64,000 bases of DNA from the NCBI RefSeq assembly GCF_027942865.1, contig NC_134515.1, forward strand, positions 14,981,227 through 15,045,226. Direction: 5' to 3'. The stretch's first letter is position 1. Each line of letters begins with the position of its first letter. The DNA is from Odontesthes bonariensis (Eukaryota; Chordata; Actinopteri; Atheriniformes; Atherinopsidae). The notes beneath the pieces are model-generated. The model saw only the letters and a program-made list of their open reading frames with translations, was not told the origin of the DNA and did no database searches. Positions 39,001 through 51,889 of this stretch are shown here, one piece after another. The position numbers and the translations under genes were made by a program.

Positions 39001-40514
39001 AAACAGCAGAATAAACAGGAAAAGAGAAAGATGGGTCAGCATCAAGGATATCTTCGGCACTCCAGCGACTGCAGTTGCAAACCTGATTACAAAATTTCTG
39101 CCTCCCATCATTAAGACACTGAATCTGGCTTTTAGAAGAACGGATAAAATCATTGAAACCAGGTATTGTCACAACTGGCTGAGACACTCCAAGTACAGTT
39201 CCAATATTTCCCAATCCTTTCATCTTTGGGATCCTTTTGTTTAAGGACCATGCATCACTTGCTATCCACACCTTGTTGGTGATATTCAACTGAATTGCTG
39301 ACTTAATGAGAGCTTCGGCCACCACTTCAGGAGCAAAAACAACAATGACATGTACTCTAGCTCTCTCTATATGTTTAAATATCTGAGAGTAATTTGTATT
39401 GGCATTGAGGCCTGTGGTGTACGCCAGGCAGATTTTAGTGTCCTTAGTCCTCTGCATGAATAATCCCAGACCATCAATGCCATAATCATCATCGCTGTTT
39501 AAGAAAGCAACCCAGCTCCAGTTGAAGTGTTGCACTATGGTCACAATTACTCCTATGATATCTTTATTGGGATGCACTGTTCGTAAAAAAGACGCAAATT
39601 TAACCTTTTCTGAAAAAGCAGAAATTGAAGATCCATAATTGACCTGTTAAAAAAGTTTAACAAAGAAATGAATTGTCATTAGGGACAATAAAGAATAAAA
39701 GCTGCTGACAATGACATATATTGACATATAATGACATATATATAAAATTGGGTTTGTCATATGGTTTAATCAAAACTTACCATAGGAATGAGATCCGCCA
39801 TGAGTAGAGGGGCCACAGTAAGGGCCTCAGTGCTTTTGAAAGGACCGACGACTGCTATAACTTTAGACAGATTTTTGTGTGGTCCAAACCAAGGCTGGAT
39901 CAAGCCATTGACTGAGATGAGATTGAAAATACCTGGGAAACTGAGTGTATCTGAACAGTGGTCAAATATCTCATAGCCAAGAGATGCATTTGGCAGCAGG
40001 TCGGTGGAATTATTGATTTCCTGTACAGAGAATCTCATCAACTGAAACCTCCGATAGTTTGAGAGACTGAAGCTCTGACTGAGGAAAAGAAGACAGGAGA
40101 GCAGGATGAACTCCCAAAACATTTATTTTTTGTAGTTTAACAGGAAGAAATCATTTTAAAAAAACATGTATTTTTAGTTGTTTAACAGGAAGAAATCATT
40201 TAAAAAAAACATTTATTTTTAGTTGTTTAACTGCAGTACATTAACATTTGTAAAAGCAAAACAGTGCGTTTGTGCTATCAAGCAAACTCTTGTATGTAAA
40301 TAGGTTTTGTGTTTTTGATGAGTTCGTCTCACCTGGAGCAGTCGATGGCTTCTGGTCTGTCACGATAAAAGAGGTCACTGGCATAATGAATATTAAAAAG
40401 CCCACCTATTAAATAATCCCCTTTCAGTTGAAACTCAGAGGTTGGAGCACGGCACTGGGTCAAAGCACGCAGAAAGGTTCCAAGTAGACACAGAATAGCA
40501 AAAAATTGTTTCAT
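36095..40514 (-). CDS. tas1r1: taste receptor type 1 (T1R1-like), copy A
   Basis: Class C G protein-coupled receptor; T1R1 pairs with T1R3 to sense amino acids in taste cells. Six exons: 40514-40333, 40078-39781, 39643-38921, 38020-37814, 37446-37326 and 37020-36095, all GT/AG and in frame, 818 residues (T1Rs are about 840). Exon 1 gives a signal peptide (MKQFFAILCLLGTFL) and the T1R start GDYLIGGLF. Exons 1-4 form the Venus flytrap (EINNSTDLLPN, VYSAVYAIAHALH). Exon 5 plus the start of exon 6 form the nine-cysteine domain (CCFTCEIC). Exon 6 holds seven helices with the T1R signatures SAGGPMCFLIL, PKNYNEAK and PKCYIIIFQP. RPEAIDC and VPTSVCSPDC favour T1R1 over T1R2/T1R3; V2R olfactory receptors are less likely because the cysteine-rich and C-terminal motifs are T1R-like. 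For exon 2 I chose the acceptor after cttttcctc(ag); a second in-frame AG lies 6 bp further. Confidence 0.92.
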
Positions 40515-40671
40515 TGTTGCAGCTCCAGCCTGATGTGTAATCTAATGGGACTTACATTGCTTGTTATATGTTATGACTCACTGGTGTCGGTTGATATTCT
40601 ATTGTAATTTCCATACATGGTTTAATGCGTGACGTTTGACAAATACTACCCAGAAACGGTTCAAGGAGTTC

Positions 40672-40690
40672 TCACAAATCAGTATGCAAA
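40672..40690 (-). promoter_or_regulatory. octamer-containing upstream block of receptor A
   Basis: tcacaaatcagtatgcaaa on the plus strand, about 160 bp upstream of the start codon. The same word occurs at the same relative place before receptor C and in diverged form before B. The core ATGCAAA is a POU-factor octamer half. Confidence 0.5.
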
Positions 40691-43600
40691 CACATCTTGA
40701 GTGCTGCTGCACAAGGTTCAGCAACCACCACAAACAACCAAGAGCAATGCCTCTATCAGGATAAATCATGGAAGCTAGTTACAGATTTTAGAGTTTCTTC
40801 CTTTAACCAGTCATCTTTAAATCCAGTGATACTTAGTTCCTTTTAGATTATGGTAGCAACATGGTTGTGAAACATGGTGGAAAAACAACAATCATTCAAA
40901 CCAGTGAAAACATAGTTGTGGCAGTTATATTTCATGTTTGTCCTACAGATTGCCCGAAGTGGTATACTCTGGATCTTTTTAAAGGTCTGCTCTCCTATTA
41001 ACTTAGTTTAGGAAGGTATTTATGTTTATAATCACTCTTTCGCCAAGCCCGAATTATTAACTATTTCCATTCCTTGATGTCATACTTGCACCCACAATAT
41101 TTGGCATTCACACAAGTTTGAAAATTACATTTACTAAGGCAATCTTTATACAGTTAACATTTTCTTACAAAAATATCATATTGCTATGGTGATTGATTAT
41201 GGAACAATGTGCGTTAAAAGACCATTGAATGGAGAATGCAAAGTTAATGTCACATGTCAGTTTGTTTGGATGCAATATTGTATTCTCTTTGCTCTGTGAT
41301 TATCTTTTGGATGTACAGACCATGAATTCTAACTCCAGGATAACGTTTGTATGTTCAAATTGTAGAATCAGCCTCTAAAACTATATCTGAGTCCATTTCC
41401 TCATAACCAAAATGTACACGTCTGTCCACTGCAAGCAAAACATTTTTTTTAATGAATTTTAATATCAAAATGCAACTTTATTATCTGTATTGTGTCCACT
41501 ACAAATCCACTACATGACTCAGTAAAAGTAATATGTGCTGAATGTATTTAGAAGTAATGTTTATTTGTTTTCTTTAATGAAGTAGCCAACAAATCGAAAT
41601 TGGTTTTTGCCATAGTTCAGATTTCAGCACAAAACCGACTTGTTAATCTGCAGGTCTTGCATTCAGCAGAGTGATTAAGTTACTTCAGGCAAGGTAAATC
41701 TACTCTCTTCTTTTTTTTCTCCACCTCTTCCCTTCTGTACTTGATTTGACCATTTTTAGCCAAAATCTAACCACGAAATCGTCTTAAATGGAGGTAAAAG
41801 GGAGAGCATTCCTCACAAAATGGTGCTCCTGTCCCAGCATACAACATAGCCTATCACAGCTTCACATTCAGTATAGCTTTTACACTGATAAGAGACTGTC
41901 TTACTCCCTAAAGTGTTCCCATGTGGTATTTGTTCATGCAGGCATATCTGGCCATTCACGTTAATGATATTCAAAGAATACGTAACCTCTAGAGGTTGCT
42001 AGAGCAACTCCATGTAATGTTTGTACAATGCTTGCTAGGGTGAGTAGAGGCGTCTAACAAAAAAGATATTTATAGCTGGTGCTCTGAGTGATTTACTGCT
42101 TTACATTCTGACCTCTCAAGTTTTTGTAATTTCGGGGGCTGCAACGTCAGGGGTGCTTTTGAAAAACAAGGTGCATGAAGTCTGTCTCTAAAAAACACCT
42201 GTAAGACCTCTCAAACCCCACAAAGGTATCTGTTTTAGAAATTAAATTCAAATTATGTAATTGCATTTGTGAATGCATATTTCACTTCCTGTATGACTTT
42301 CGCTTAAGCTATTCTTCAAATATCCGTCCTCCGTCTTTTAAGTAGTAACCCCTGTGGTTTAGGAGGAATACTTTTTACTTTTTACTTTTCAATTTAAGCA
42401 CTAGAGGTGTTATCCATCTGCTTTAGAATAAAAGTTTGTGTATTTAGTGTGTTTTTATACACACTGTCAGTTTTTTAGGATTGCCACCTCACTTCATAGT
42501 ATTGGAGCTATCGCCTGTATATTCTTTAAAAAAAAAGATTCCTTTAACTTCTGATGCATCTATGTTTAAACTTGATTTCAGTACTCTGTTATTGCTCTTG
42601 AACCTTCTGTTGAGGCTCCTAAATGATCCCATATCTATCAAATTTTACAGTCTGATCTCTACATTTTCCAAGTCCATGAGGGGGCCATTAGATACAACTC
42701 AGAATAAAACAGAAAAGCAAAACAATCAACAAGCAAATAAATAAATAAAATAAAACACCTGTATTAAATATACCTTAATCCGGGACCATAAACTCTGCAT
42801 TTGTGACTCTACATATAATTATAAAGACCAGCAGTCTGTACAAGGGCACATATTACTTATTATTATTTTTTATAGTGTTTTGATATGCTAACCAATTTTG
42901 ACTTTTAAAGAGAAAGTATACCAAAAGTATGATCCTACAAAATATATTTTTTATAGGATCAAACAGAATTAAGTCTAAAGCAAACACACACAAATTCATT
43001 CTACCCAGTATCATTGGTTTATGCTAAAATACCACCTCCTCTTACAAATGATCTCTGCACAATTTAACACAGGACCACATGGGTGATTAGTTTAAGGAAA
43101 ATTTGCAACCACACAGCAGATGACAGTGATAAATGGCCAGGACTGTCAACTGAATTTGAATGTGGATCGGCAAACAGGTGGAAGGGCGGAACTCCTTGTT
43201 CTGCATGGTGGGAAGGGATCGGTCCTTGTAAATTGAGCCAGTGGAGTGACTGAAAAGGTGAATCACAGCTCTAACAATGGCAGTCCTAATGGTAACAATA
43301 GAAAATACTTATATTTAATCATTACATGGAGCCAATTACCACTAAACTGACAGTATGAAAGGTGTGAAAATCAAATCAAATCTACAAAGGTTATTTAATT
43401 AAGTAAGTTTAATGGACCATGAACTGAGTGAAATGACTTACAGATGTGGTTAGTATAATGTGACTGCAATATAAAGCAGTAACTACTGTAATATGTCATC
43501 ACTTTATACCTAACACCACACACATGCACATCCTCACACACGCACGCACACAGAAATCTGTTCTTTGTCAATTTCAGTAACTTTCTCATTGCTGTCTAGC

Positions 43601-44528
43601 CATTCACACCAATTCCCCTGAACATTATACATTAGGCAATATGAGAGAAGCCTTTAAGTGTTAAGAAAGTTACTCTGGCTCCCGTTGTGACCTGGCAGAG
43701 CATTATATCCTATTTCTTTGAGTAATCATTGTTCGTCAGAACACAAGGTATCCACTCACACTCGGTTGTCTTGCTAGTCAATAACTGAAAACCTTATTTC
43801 ACCTTCAAATTAACTGGTAACCTTGAAGGATCATATACTTCTGCCTCTCTTCAAAATGTGACATCAATAATGTTATATTACGATAAACAATTATGGAATT
43901 TCTTAGATTTGTCTCAGTGTTTTTTCTAAAAATCTGCTTTTTAGATGTTTTAGGTAATTTGTACTGTAATTTGAAAGATTCTACATGGTTTATAAACTTT
44001 AAAGCACCGCTGTATTCAACATGCATTATATATCTTTTATGTGATGGAAAATCTCCTCCCCAGTTACAAATGTATAACACATTCTTAATTATTGATTTGA
44101 TCGAATTCACTGAAGTTTAATAAAAATAAAGTCTTCTCCCTCTATTTTCTGAAAATGGAAACTTGAGACTTAATACACACAAAGCTGTACACATACATGT
44201 ATACGCACAAACAGTGTTAGACCAATGATAGCATTTATAAGGTTGGAGTAACATTATTTTATTTTTGCAAACGTATGAGTTTCATATAAATAAAATGTTT
44301 AATTTATATTTGAACAAAGGCATGCACCTCAATTTCTGAAAAAAATTATATTTACCCTCTGACATTGCAGTTCTAGAGATACCAGTCCAACAGTATTATT
44401 GTGAAAACCATTTAAGTGAATTTGAACCATGCAAATACATGTACAGAATAGATGGTCATGTGGTATGATCAGTATAACAGTCTTTAAACACAGCAGAGCA
44501 TAGAAAAACATACAGATTATTTTACATT
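40691..44528. other. spacer between receptors A and B
   Basis: AT-rich, no exon or receptor relic identified. Includes short CA-rich microsatellite sequence (about 43516-43552) and an AAAT run (42734-42752). Open frames here lack family resemblance. Confidence 0.55.
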
Positions 44529-44534
44529 TTTATT
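44529..44534 (-). other. candidate polyadenylation signal of receptor B
   Basis: AATAAA on the minus strand about 175 bp past the stop codon of receptor B. Confidence 0.35.
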
Positions 44535-44706
44535 CTTAATGACTTAGTCTTGAGTTAATTCTGGAGTTTAGCAAATATATTACTAAACAGTGGAACTGTG
44601 GTTACTGATAAAAGCTACTGCTCAGTTCCAGGCATGTTATTACTCATTATAGAAAAATAATTGCACTTCAAATAAGGCTGAAGCACATCACGCTCAGAAA
44701 GTGTTG

Positions 44707-47700
44707 CTACTGGCTAAAAGTTTTAGTATAACTCTGAATGAGACCTTGGAAATACTGCTGCGTGTTTTTGTGGGGTTGAAAAATGATGATGTAACATTTC
44801 GGGAGAAAATACCACAACAAAAAGGAATAGAGACTGAAGAGTACAGCCAGAGCGTTATGTGTGCTGAGGTTTTTTCCACGGTAAAGCATGTACTCAGTGA
44901 AAAAGATGATCCAGGTGAGGATCAGCAGGAGGAGGCAGAAAGTTATCGCTTTGGCCTCGTTGTAATTTTTGGGGAGGTCTTTTCCCATGTAGGAGAAAAT
45001 AAAGCAGAGAGAGCATAATATTGAAAGTAAAAACATAGCAGAAGAATTTGCTCCAAGATTTAAATCACAACCAAGCACAATCCGGCCGTGGTACCATGAG
45101 GTTTCATTGTAAGGTCTGGGAAGACTAAAACAGTAGCTAATAATAAGTAAAAACGCCTGAGTGATGAAAGCTACAGTGATGAGCAACCACTGTCCATGAT
45201 ATTTCATCCACAGGCTGTGGAGCTTGGGGAACTTGGCAGCCATTTTGAAGATGAAAACAATCTGAAAAGAACGCACAACAAAACATGCCAAACAAACAGT
45301 ATAGAACAAAAGAAATGGTAAGAATCTTAAAATACAAGTAGCAGTTGTGGGCACACCAAAGTAAAAGAACACACTGATACTACACAGAGTCAGGCAGCCT
45401 AAAATTAGGAAGCACATTGGCCCCCCAGCAGATCTGACAACAGGTGTGTTGTAGTTGATGGCGAAGAAGACAGACATGGCCAGAGAGAGAACTACAAAGA
45501 CGCAGGCTCCGACCATGATCGCTATAGCACCTGTGTCTGTGAATGGTATGTACTCCTCCAGCCGCAGACTGCATGACGTACTTCCCTCTTTAGACCATTC
45601 TGTGTCCTTACAGCTGATGCAGTTGTAGGGATCCTCTGTTTTACACCACAGACAGAGAGACAGACAGAGAGACAGACAGAGAGGCAGACAGTAATTTGAT
45701 TTAACTTCTGGAAAAATATCAGACCGTAATTTTTTCATCGAACATTTTTTTTTTTTTTTATTGTATGTCAAGAGTTTTACACCAGACAGACAGAAAGAAA
45801 GGCAGACTGCCAATCAAGTTTAACAATGGAAATGATCAGACAAATACATATTTTATATTAATTTAAGTTCTGTAAGGATTTATTTTGTTTAATTGAATTG
45901 AATTTTATTTTCCATTGTATGTCAACAGCCTTTGAGGAAAATCAAGGAAAACTAATGTATAATGTTTAAAAGAATTGCCTAAATCTGCAATGAAATATTT
46001 TATAGAGAGCAAATAATATTTCATGGTCTTGGTTTAATGATGAGGCTGTGTACTCCTTTCTTAAGCCCAGAAGTCAAAATGATAATGGAGGGTGTGTTTG
46101 TTTGGCCATTCCTCCCTCTGAACCTTGGATAAAAGGGTAGCAAGGGCCACATTCTATCAAATCAAGAGTACCAGTCCTGCTTTTACTTCATCTTTAACCC
46201 CACATCCATAATTATTTACCTGTGCTGTTGACATATGCGTCACTCGGACAGATTTCACAACCGAAGCAGCATTTGTGGATTCCAGTTTGCTTTTTTGCAT
46301 ATCCTACTGGACATTCGGGGGAACATAATGCAGTCGGAACCTGAGCAACAAACAGAGTGGAAGTGAAGTGACAAGAACAGTGACAGGGGGAAGGCATACA
46401 GGGGAGAAAAGCTGAATCATGTTAGTCGACACCAGGATCAGAAACAAAAAGTTTAACAAAAACTGAAAACAAAACATGTTATAACATATATGGAATAACC
46501 ATCACACACATGTAAAACTCAGACTAGAGTTGTCCTATGTCTCTGTACAACTAAAGACAAAAAAACTTCTTACTTCTCCATCAGTGTACCACTGAATTTT
46601 GGTGTTGTTGATGTAGAAATGAACTGATGGGTGAAAATGATAAAAGCCGATTTCCTCTGCATCACCGCTGTGATTCCAAAAAACTATAGAATAGGATCCA
46701 AACTTGGGGTCACCATTTTCATTAAATTGAATACTCTGATTCAACAGTGTAAAATTGGACTTCTTGAGCTCCTCTAGAACCTGATTTGGATACATAAATG
46801 AAAAAAGACCATTATAAGCATGCATTCTCAATGAAGGTGGTGGTTAAATAGCATTAAAACTGTACTGTTAAGAAAAGAAATTGCAGGGTGTTGCTCCTCT
46901 TTAAATGTTTCACAATGTGGTTTATCAGACTAGAATCATAGACTGTATTTTAGATTTGAGTGAAAGGTAAACGGAGGAGAAAATGAAGTATTGATAAAAT
47001 CTGGTAAAATGTTTGCATACTGCACTCCATAAACAGTTACGCTTCACAATAAGGGTAATGAAATGTGCTATAAATAAATTTGATTTGATTTGATTTGATA
47101 ACACATTTTGCTTCATTACAGAATGACTAAATAGGAACTAATGAGACTTACTGCTAACTAACCATTACCTTGTAATGAACCGTAATAAAGTCTATCAGAC
47201 AAAGACAAAAAGAATACTATGAGTAATTTATTATTGAATAACGATTCAGCACACATTAACAGCTGGGTTGGAAACTTGTTGATTGGCCTCTACTCCGGGT
47301 ACATTTGTTAGATAGTAGGTAGACTGTTTATGTTTGGGGGGGGGGGGGGAAGCCTAATCTTCAATACAAGAAATCAAAAACACAAGTTGGTAAACTTTAA
47401 ATGCAAAGATTGATAACTCACCATGTGTGGGTGCACTGTAATATTGTCAGCACATCTGCCAGCTCCACATTTCAAGGTGTTATGTAGGGCATGAGCAATG
47501 GCGTATACGGCAGAATAAACAGGAAAAGAAAAGGAAGGTTCTGAAGCTAGTATTTCGTCAGCACTCAGGTTACTGCAGTTGCAAACCTGATTACAAAACT
47601 TCTGCTGCTCCAAATCTCCACAAGGTGTCTGGCTTTTAGTAGAATAGATGAAATCACTGAAACCAGGAATTGTTACTACTGGCTGAGACACCCCCAGAAC

Positions 47701-48994
47701 AGTTCCAATATTTCTGATTCCTTTCATCTTCGGGAGCCTTTGGTTTAAAGACCATCCTTCATATGCTATCCACACCTTGTTTGTGACATTCAGTTGTATT
47801 GCTGATTCAATGACAGCTTCAGCGTACGATTTTGGAGCAAAAACAATAATGATGTAAACTTTCTGTGCCTCTATTTGCTTGAACATTTTAGAATAATTTG
47901 TATGTTCATTAAGGCCATTTGTGTAAGCCAGGCAGATATCAGTGTCTATAATCCTTTTCCTGAACAGTTCCAGTCCATCAATGCCAAAATCATTATCGCT
48001 GTTAAGGAAAGCAACCCAGCGCCAGTTGAAGTGCGATATTATGTCAGCAATCACATCCAGGGTGTTTTTATTGGGATGCACTGTTCGTAGGAAAGAAGGG
48101 TATAGACTTTTTTTTGAAAAGACAGAGGCAGAAGACCCGTAACTGACCTGTTAGGGTAAAAGAGAAGTTAATCTTATTAACAAGGAATATTGATGAGTAA
48201 ATGCAATTGTTAAAATACCTAATATTGGTAAACTTACCATAGGAATGAGATCCCCTGTGAATAGTGGGGCTACAGTTATGGAATGAGTGCTTATTACAGG
48301 ACCGACGACTGCTATGACTCTAGGCAGATTATCATGTGGGTGAGACCCCGGCTGGATCGAGCCATTGACTGAGATTAATTTGAAAATACCTGGAAAACTC
48401 TTTGTGTCTGAGCAGTGGTCAAATATCTCATAACCAAGAGACACATTTGGCAGCAGGTCGGTAGAATTATTGATTTCCTCTACAGAAAATCTCATCAACT
48501 GAAATCTCCGATAGTTTGGTCGTATGAGTGTTTCTCTACAGGAAAACAAAGGATAACAGAGATACAAGAGTTTTGTTATGAAAGCTCAACACCCATTTTG
48601 GAACTTCAGTATCATAACATTTTATTTAAAACATGCCATCATATAATTTGCTGCATTCAAAAATGAACTGGAATGATTTTGGGAGAAATGGGCTTTTCTT
48701 TTGGTCGCAAAACTGTATCTTTGAAGCTGTTTGCCACTTTTTAACTTGAAATAAGGTACTGCACAGTGATCTCTGCTTCATGCAGGAAGATATATTCATA
48801 TACAAGACTTACCTGGAGCAGTAGATGGCTTCTGGTCTCTCTTGATAAAAAGGTCTACTGACATGGTGAATATCAAAAAGTCCACCAATTAGATAATTTC
48901 CATCCAGCTGAAACTCTGAGGCTGAGACAGTGCAGTGAGTCATGACATGGAGGAAAGATCCCTGTAGACATAGAAGAACAAGAAAGTTCTTCAT
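44707..48994 (-). CDS. tas1r1: taste receptor type 1 (T1R1-like), copy B
   Basis: Six exons: 48994-48813, 48535-48238, 48147-47422, 46780-46574, 46340-46220 and 45635-44707, in frame with GT/AG borders, 820 residues. Same domain order as copy A: signal peptide (MKNFLVLLCLQGSFL), flytrap (GNYLIGGLFDIH, EINNSTDLLPNVSLGYE, VSYGSSASVF), nine-cysteine domain (CCFGCEICPS) and seven helices (SAGGPMCFLIL, PKNYNEAKAITF, PKCYIIIFQPHK). It is the close sister of copy C; their exons 4-5 and adjoining introns are almost the same sequence. The loop before helix 5 (SLPRPYNETSWYHGRIVLGC) differs from that of C and is nearer in style to A. The exon 6 acceptor follows a pyrimidine tract built from a 12-bp repeat. 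No disabling change seen. Exact T1R subtype is inferred from motifs and gene neighbours. Confidence 0.92.
45650..45692. repeat. 12-bp repeat (cagacagagaga) at the exon 6 acceptor of receptor B
   Basis: About three and a half copies directly upstream of the acceptor; on the gene strand they read as CTGTCTCT pyrimidine-rich sequence. The matching site in receptor C has about eight copies. Confidence 0.85.
47060..47100. repeat. LINE/SINE 3' tail with (TTTGA)n in receptor B intron 3
   Basis: gaaatgtgctataaataaa followed by tttgatttgatttga resembles the 3' end of fish L2-type elements. A fuller version lies in receptor C at 56838-56909, but in a different intron, so the two are independent insertions. 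Confidence 0.5.
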
Positions 48995-49137
48995 TCTTGT
49001 GATAAGTGTATCACTGATGTAAAGTCTAAAAGGATTTGCCTCTGCTTTTAGTAAGTTGAGTTACACTAGTTATAGTTAAGCCTCATCATTTCCATGCTTG
49101 TGGGAAAAAAAACATGAAGAAATGGTTGAAGGAAATT

Positions 49138-49155
49138 TCACAAATTTTATGCAAA
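49138..49155 (-). promoter_or_regulatory. octamer-containing upstream block of receptor B
   Basis: tcacaaattttatgcaaa, about 145 bp upstream of the start codon; aligns with the blocks before A and C and continues with tattgaaatt.ctgc, shared with C. Between this block and the ATG, B and C also share a cttgtgggaaaaa word. Confidence 0.5.
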
Positions 49156-49274
49156 AGGTATTGAAATTGCTGCAGACACAGGGTAATTTACACAGAGTTT
49201 AACATGTGTCATAATTACGTAACGTTGATTATGAATAAGTTTTTCTCCTTTGGCTATAATAGAAAAACTCACAT

Positions 49275-49520
49275 TAGTGAGTCTATGCCTCAGGTGGAGA
49301 AGTTTAGCTATCTAGGGATATCATTCAAGAATGATGGCAACATGGAGCGAAAGATGGACAGACAGATTGGGGCTTCGTCAGCAGAAATGAGGGCACTGCA
49401 CAAGTCTGTTAGTGTGAAGAGGAAGCTGAGCTAAAAGGTGAAGCTTTCAATTTACTGGTTCATTTCAACCCTCACCAATGGTCACAAGATTTTGGTAGAG
49501 ACTGAAAGAATCAGGTTGAA
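49275..49520 (+). pseudogene. non-LTR retrotransposon reverse transcriptase C-terminal fragment
   Basis: The frame VEKFSYLGISFKNDGNMERKMDRQIGAS, then MRALHKSVSVKRKLS, matches the conserved region after the polymerase domain in fish LINE ORF2 (YLG..F..DG.ME..IDRRIGA). It then breaks at a TAA, while diverged similarity continues to about 49520. I cannot name the clade. Confidence 0.7.
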
Positions 49521-49911
49521 CAGTACTGATGTTCCTGGGTTAGTTTGACCCAGGGCTTGTTTAATTTTCCAAAAGTGTCAGAAGTGTCAGTTCAATCAAT
49601 ATTTAGTGCAGTGGTTTTTTACCTTTCACTGATCATGGTTCAATGAGGATAAATCATTTGTTTTTCATAAAAAAATACATTTTGAAACTTTATCTACATA
49701 GGAAATACCTATGAAATATAACAGTTTCACATGATATTGATTTTTGAAAAATTTTATTTGACATTTTGTATTTTTTCTTTATATGGAATTATGTTGATAA
49801 ATAACACAAGACATCTCTTCTGTTCAGGGACAAATTGACCCACTGACTTAAAATCAAGAATAATGAGTCATTAGGATTTGTCCTGAAACTTTATTCAAGT
49901 ACTGTTTTTTT

Positions 49912-50102
49912 GGGGGGCTTTTTTATGCCTTTAATTATAGGACAGTTGGAGAGAGACAGGAAGCAGGGGGCAGAGAGAGGGAGGAGACATGCAGCAAAGG
50001 GCTGCTCGGTGCAGGAGTCGAACCGGGGCCAGCTGCAGCGAGGACTGTAGCCTCTGTACATGGGGCGGCTGCTTAACCCACTACGCCACCGACCGCCCCA
50101 AA
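49912..50102 (-). mobile_element. tRNA-derived SINE with target-site duplication
   Basis: On the minus strand the head contains tggcgtagtgg, matching the RNA polymerase III A box, and ggttcgactcc, a perfect B box, followed by an unrelated body with CT-rich sequence and an A-rich/C-run tail near 49915. The 12-bp duplication tactgttttttt lies at 49900-49911 and 50103-50114. The perfect duplication and intact boxes suggest a fairly young insertion. Confidence 0.88.
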
Positions 50103-50296
50103 TACTGTTTTTTTTAACCAGAAATGCACAAAATAACAAAACAACAAAATAAGAGATTAGCAATGTAAACATGGTGCATGTGTGTGTGTGTGTCTGGGAG
50201 TCTCCACAGCACACAACTGACATGTCATCACATTGTGATACTAAACACTATGCAATGTTTTACAACCAGAAATACACAAAGTTCATATGTGTGCAT

Positions 50297-51565
50297 CTAC
50301 AATGCATACGAGGGACATATCATCACATTGTGCTTTGTGCAAATTAATTTTGCACATTTCACACAGGTCTTGCTCGTCTTGACATCATCAGATGGCTTGC
50401 AGACGTGGCACCTTTTCCTTTTTCCCCAGCAGCAACCTAGAAAGAAGAGGACAATGTTTACCATGTTTTTTGCTCATCCCAAAGACACACACAACGCACA
50501 CACACACACACACACACACACCCACTTACTTAGCTTACGCAGTGGTGTACGAGGTGAAGTCCTCTCCTGGATCTCCCTCACTGTATCTGCAGCAGCTGGG
50601 GTGCTTGGCATGTGCTGCCTTCATTATGTATCCAATACCACAAGCGCTTTCCCCAACTCCCCAAGGAAGATGCACCACTTGTACAACTTTGACGTGTTCC
50701 ACTCAAGAAAGATCTCTGTCCAAATGACAAATGCGTTGCAGGCTGATACATCAATATGTTGTAAAAGATGAAGATGTTTTGACGGAAAACACGCCTTCCA
50801 TCCAGATTAGTAATTTCGAGAAGGATTTCAGTATTGAGTTTTTCATGACCAGCTGATCGATGAACTCATTCGCTTGGTGCTGTAGGGCCCCGTGACTACG
50901 TCCAAGTTGTCATGGTTGTTTCAGAACGTTTTGACCATTGTGAGCTTTCTCGTTAGAAGCTCCTGACTCAAACTATAGCTTGTGAAAAAACTGTCACAGG
51001 GATGTTATGTTGTGAGACTTTGTGCCATATGACGCACAACCCTAGTACCCTGATTGTTCTCTGGGGTTCCTTCCAATTGGCTTTCCAGTGTAAAGCTGCA
51101 TGTTTGAATCACGTGCTGCACAGATTTTTATGCCGTATTTAGTTGGTTTGGAAGACATATTTTGCCTAAATGGGCAGCAACCTCTGAATGCCACTAGTCT
51201 TTCGTTCACTGTGACATTAGGGCCTGTGTTATAGTAGTGGAAGTTGTTCTATCCACTTGTCCCACACTGTCTTAATAGCTGCAAGCTTGTCTCTCTCCTG
51301 TCTTACAGCTCTTGTCTCTTGATTATCAAATCGGATTACTCCAGAAACATTGTGACATGGCCCTGCCTGTCTCTGCATCCCAAAGACTGGCTGCTGATTA
51401 TTAATCCTTTGAGTGTTAGACCCCCCTCAGTATGAGGATCCCTAAATATTCTTTTAAATGTATTTTATTCAGCTCCTTCCAATTCTCCCAGAAAACACAG
51501 CTTCCATCTGGATTAGTAATGTGAAGAATGATTTTCTGTATCGAGTTGGGCATGACCAGCTCAAA
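50297..51565 (-). pseudogene. piggyBac-type transposase, degraded and rearranged
   Basis: Read on the minus strand, recognisable piggyBac blocks occur in order but across several frames and stops. About 51560-51430 is an N-terminal block (FELVMPNSIQKIILHITNPDG, YLGILILRG); about 51340-51255 is IRFDNQETRAVRQERDKLAAI; about 51225-51060 is VTVNERLVAFRGCCPFRQ with SKPTKYGIKI and LYTGKP; about 51000-50940 is FFTSYSLSQELLTRKLTMV; about 50765-50650 is IDVSACNAFVIWTE; 50440-50297 is a C-terminal cysteine-rich finger (CHVCKPSDD, CVKCAKLICTKH) ending in TAG. The catalytic Asp usually found in the VDEQLV motif is Asn here. Clearly non-functional. Confidence 0.82.
50495..50521. repeat. (CA)n microsatellite
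   Basis: Alternating CA run within the piggyBac relic. Confidence 0.9.
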
Positions 51566-51889
51566 AGTCACTGCCATCATAGAGGGCCCTGGCACTGTCT
51601 TTATTATGTTTTCTGCAGACAGTTCTGTGTGTTTGTGTGTGTTTTTGATTGGGGTGAAATGTATCTCACAGTTGCAAAGAAAAAAATATTAATCAACTTT
51701 GACTGTTGATTACACTCTTTGAGCCAAGCAGATATTGGTTAATTCCGAATAAATACTTTGGTACTTTTTTTTTTTACTTTAAAATGGATCCGTTTGACCT
51801 ACAACACAACAGGAGAGTCAAGCATGTCCGACTGGAAGTAGTGGAAGTGTTCTCATTCATTGCCCTAATTTATATGTAATTGTGTTATA

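Noticed and set aside
44839-45018. Plus-strand open frames across the receptor membrane exons (such as 44701-45018 and 36014-36247)
   Set aside because: Antisense shadows of strongly conserved exon 6 sequence.
50171-50771. 197-residue plus-strand frame
   Set aside because: It runs antisense through the piggyBac relic and a CA microsatellite; the minus strand carries the recognisable protein.
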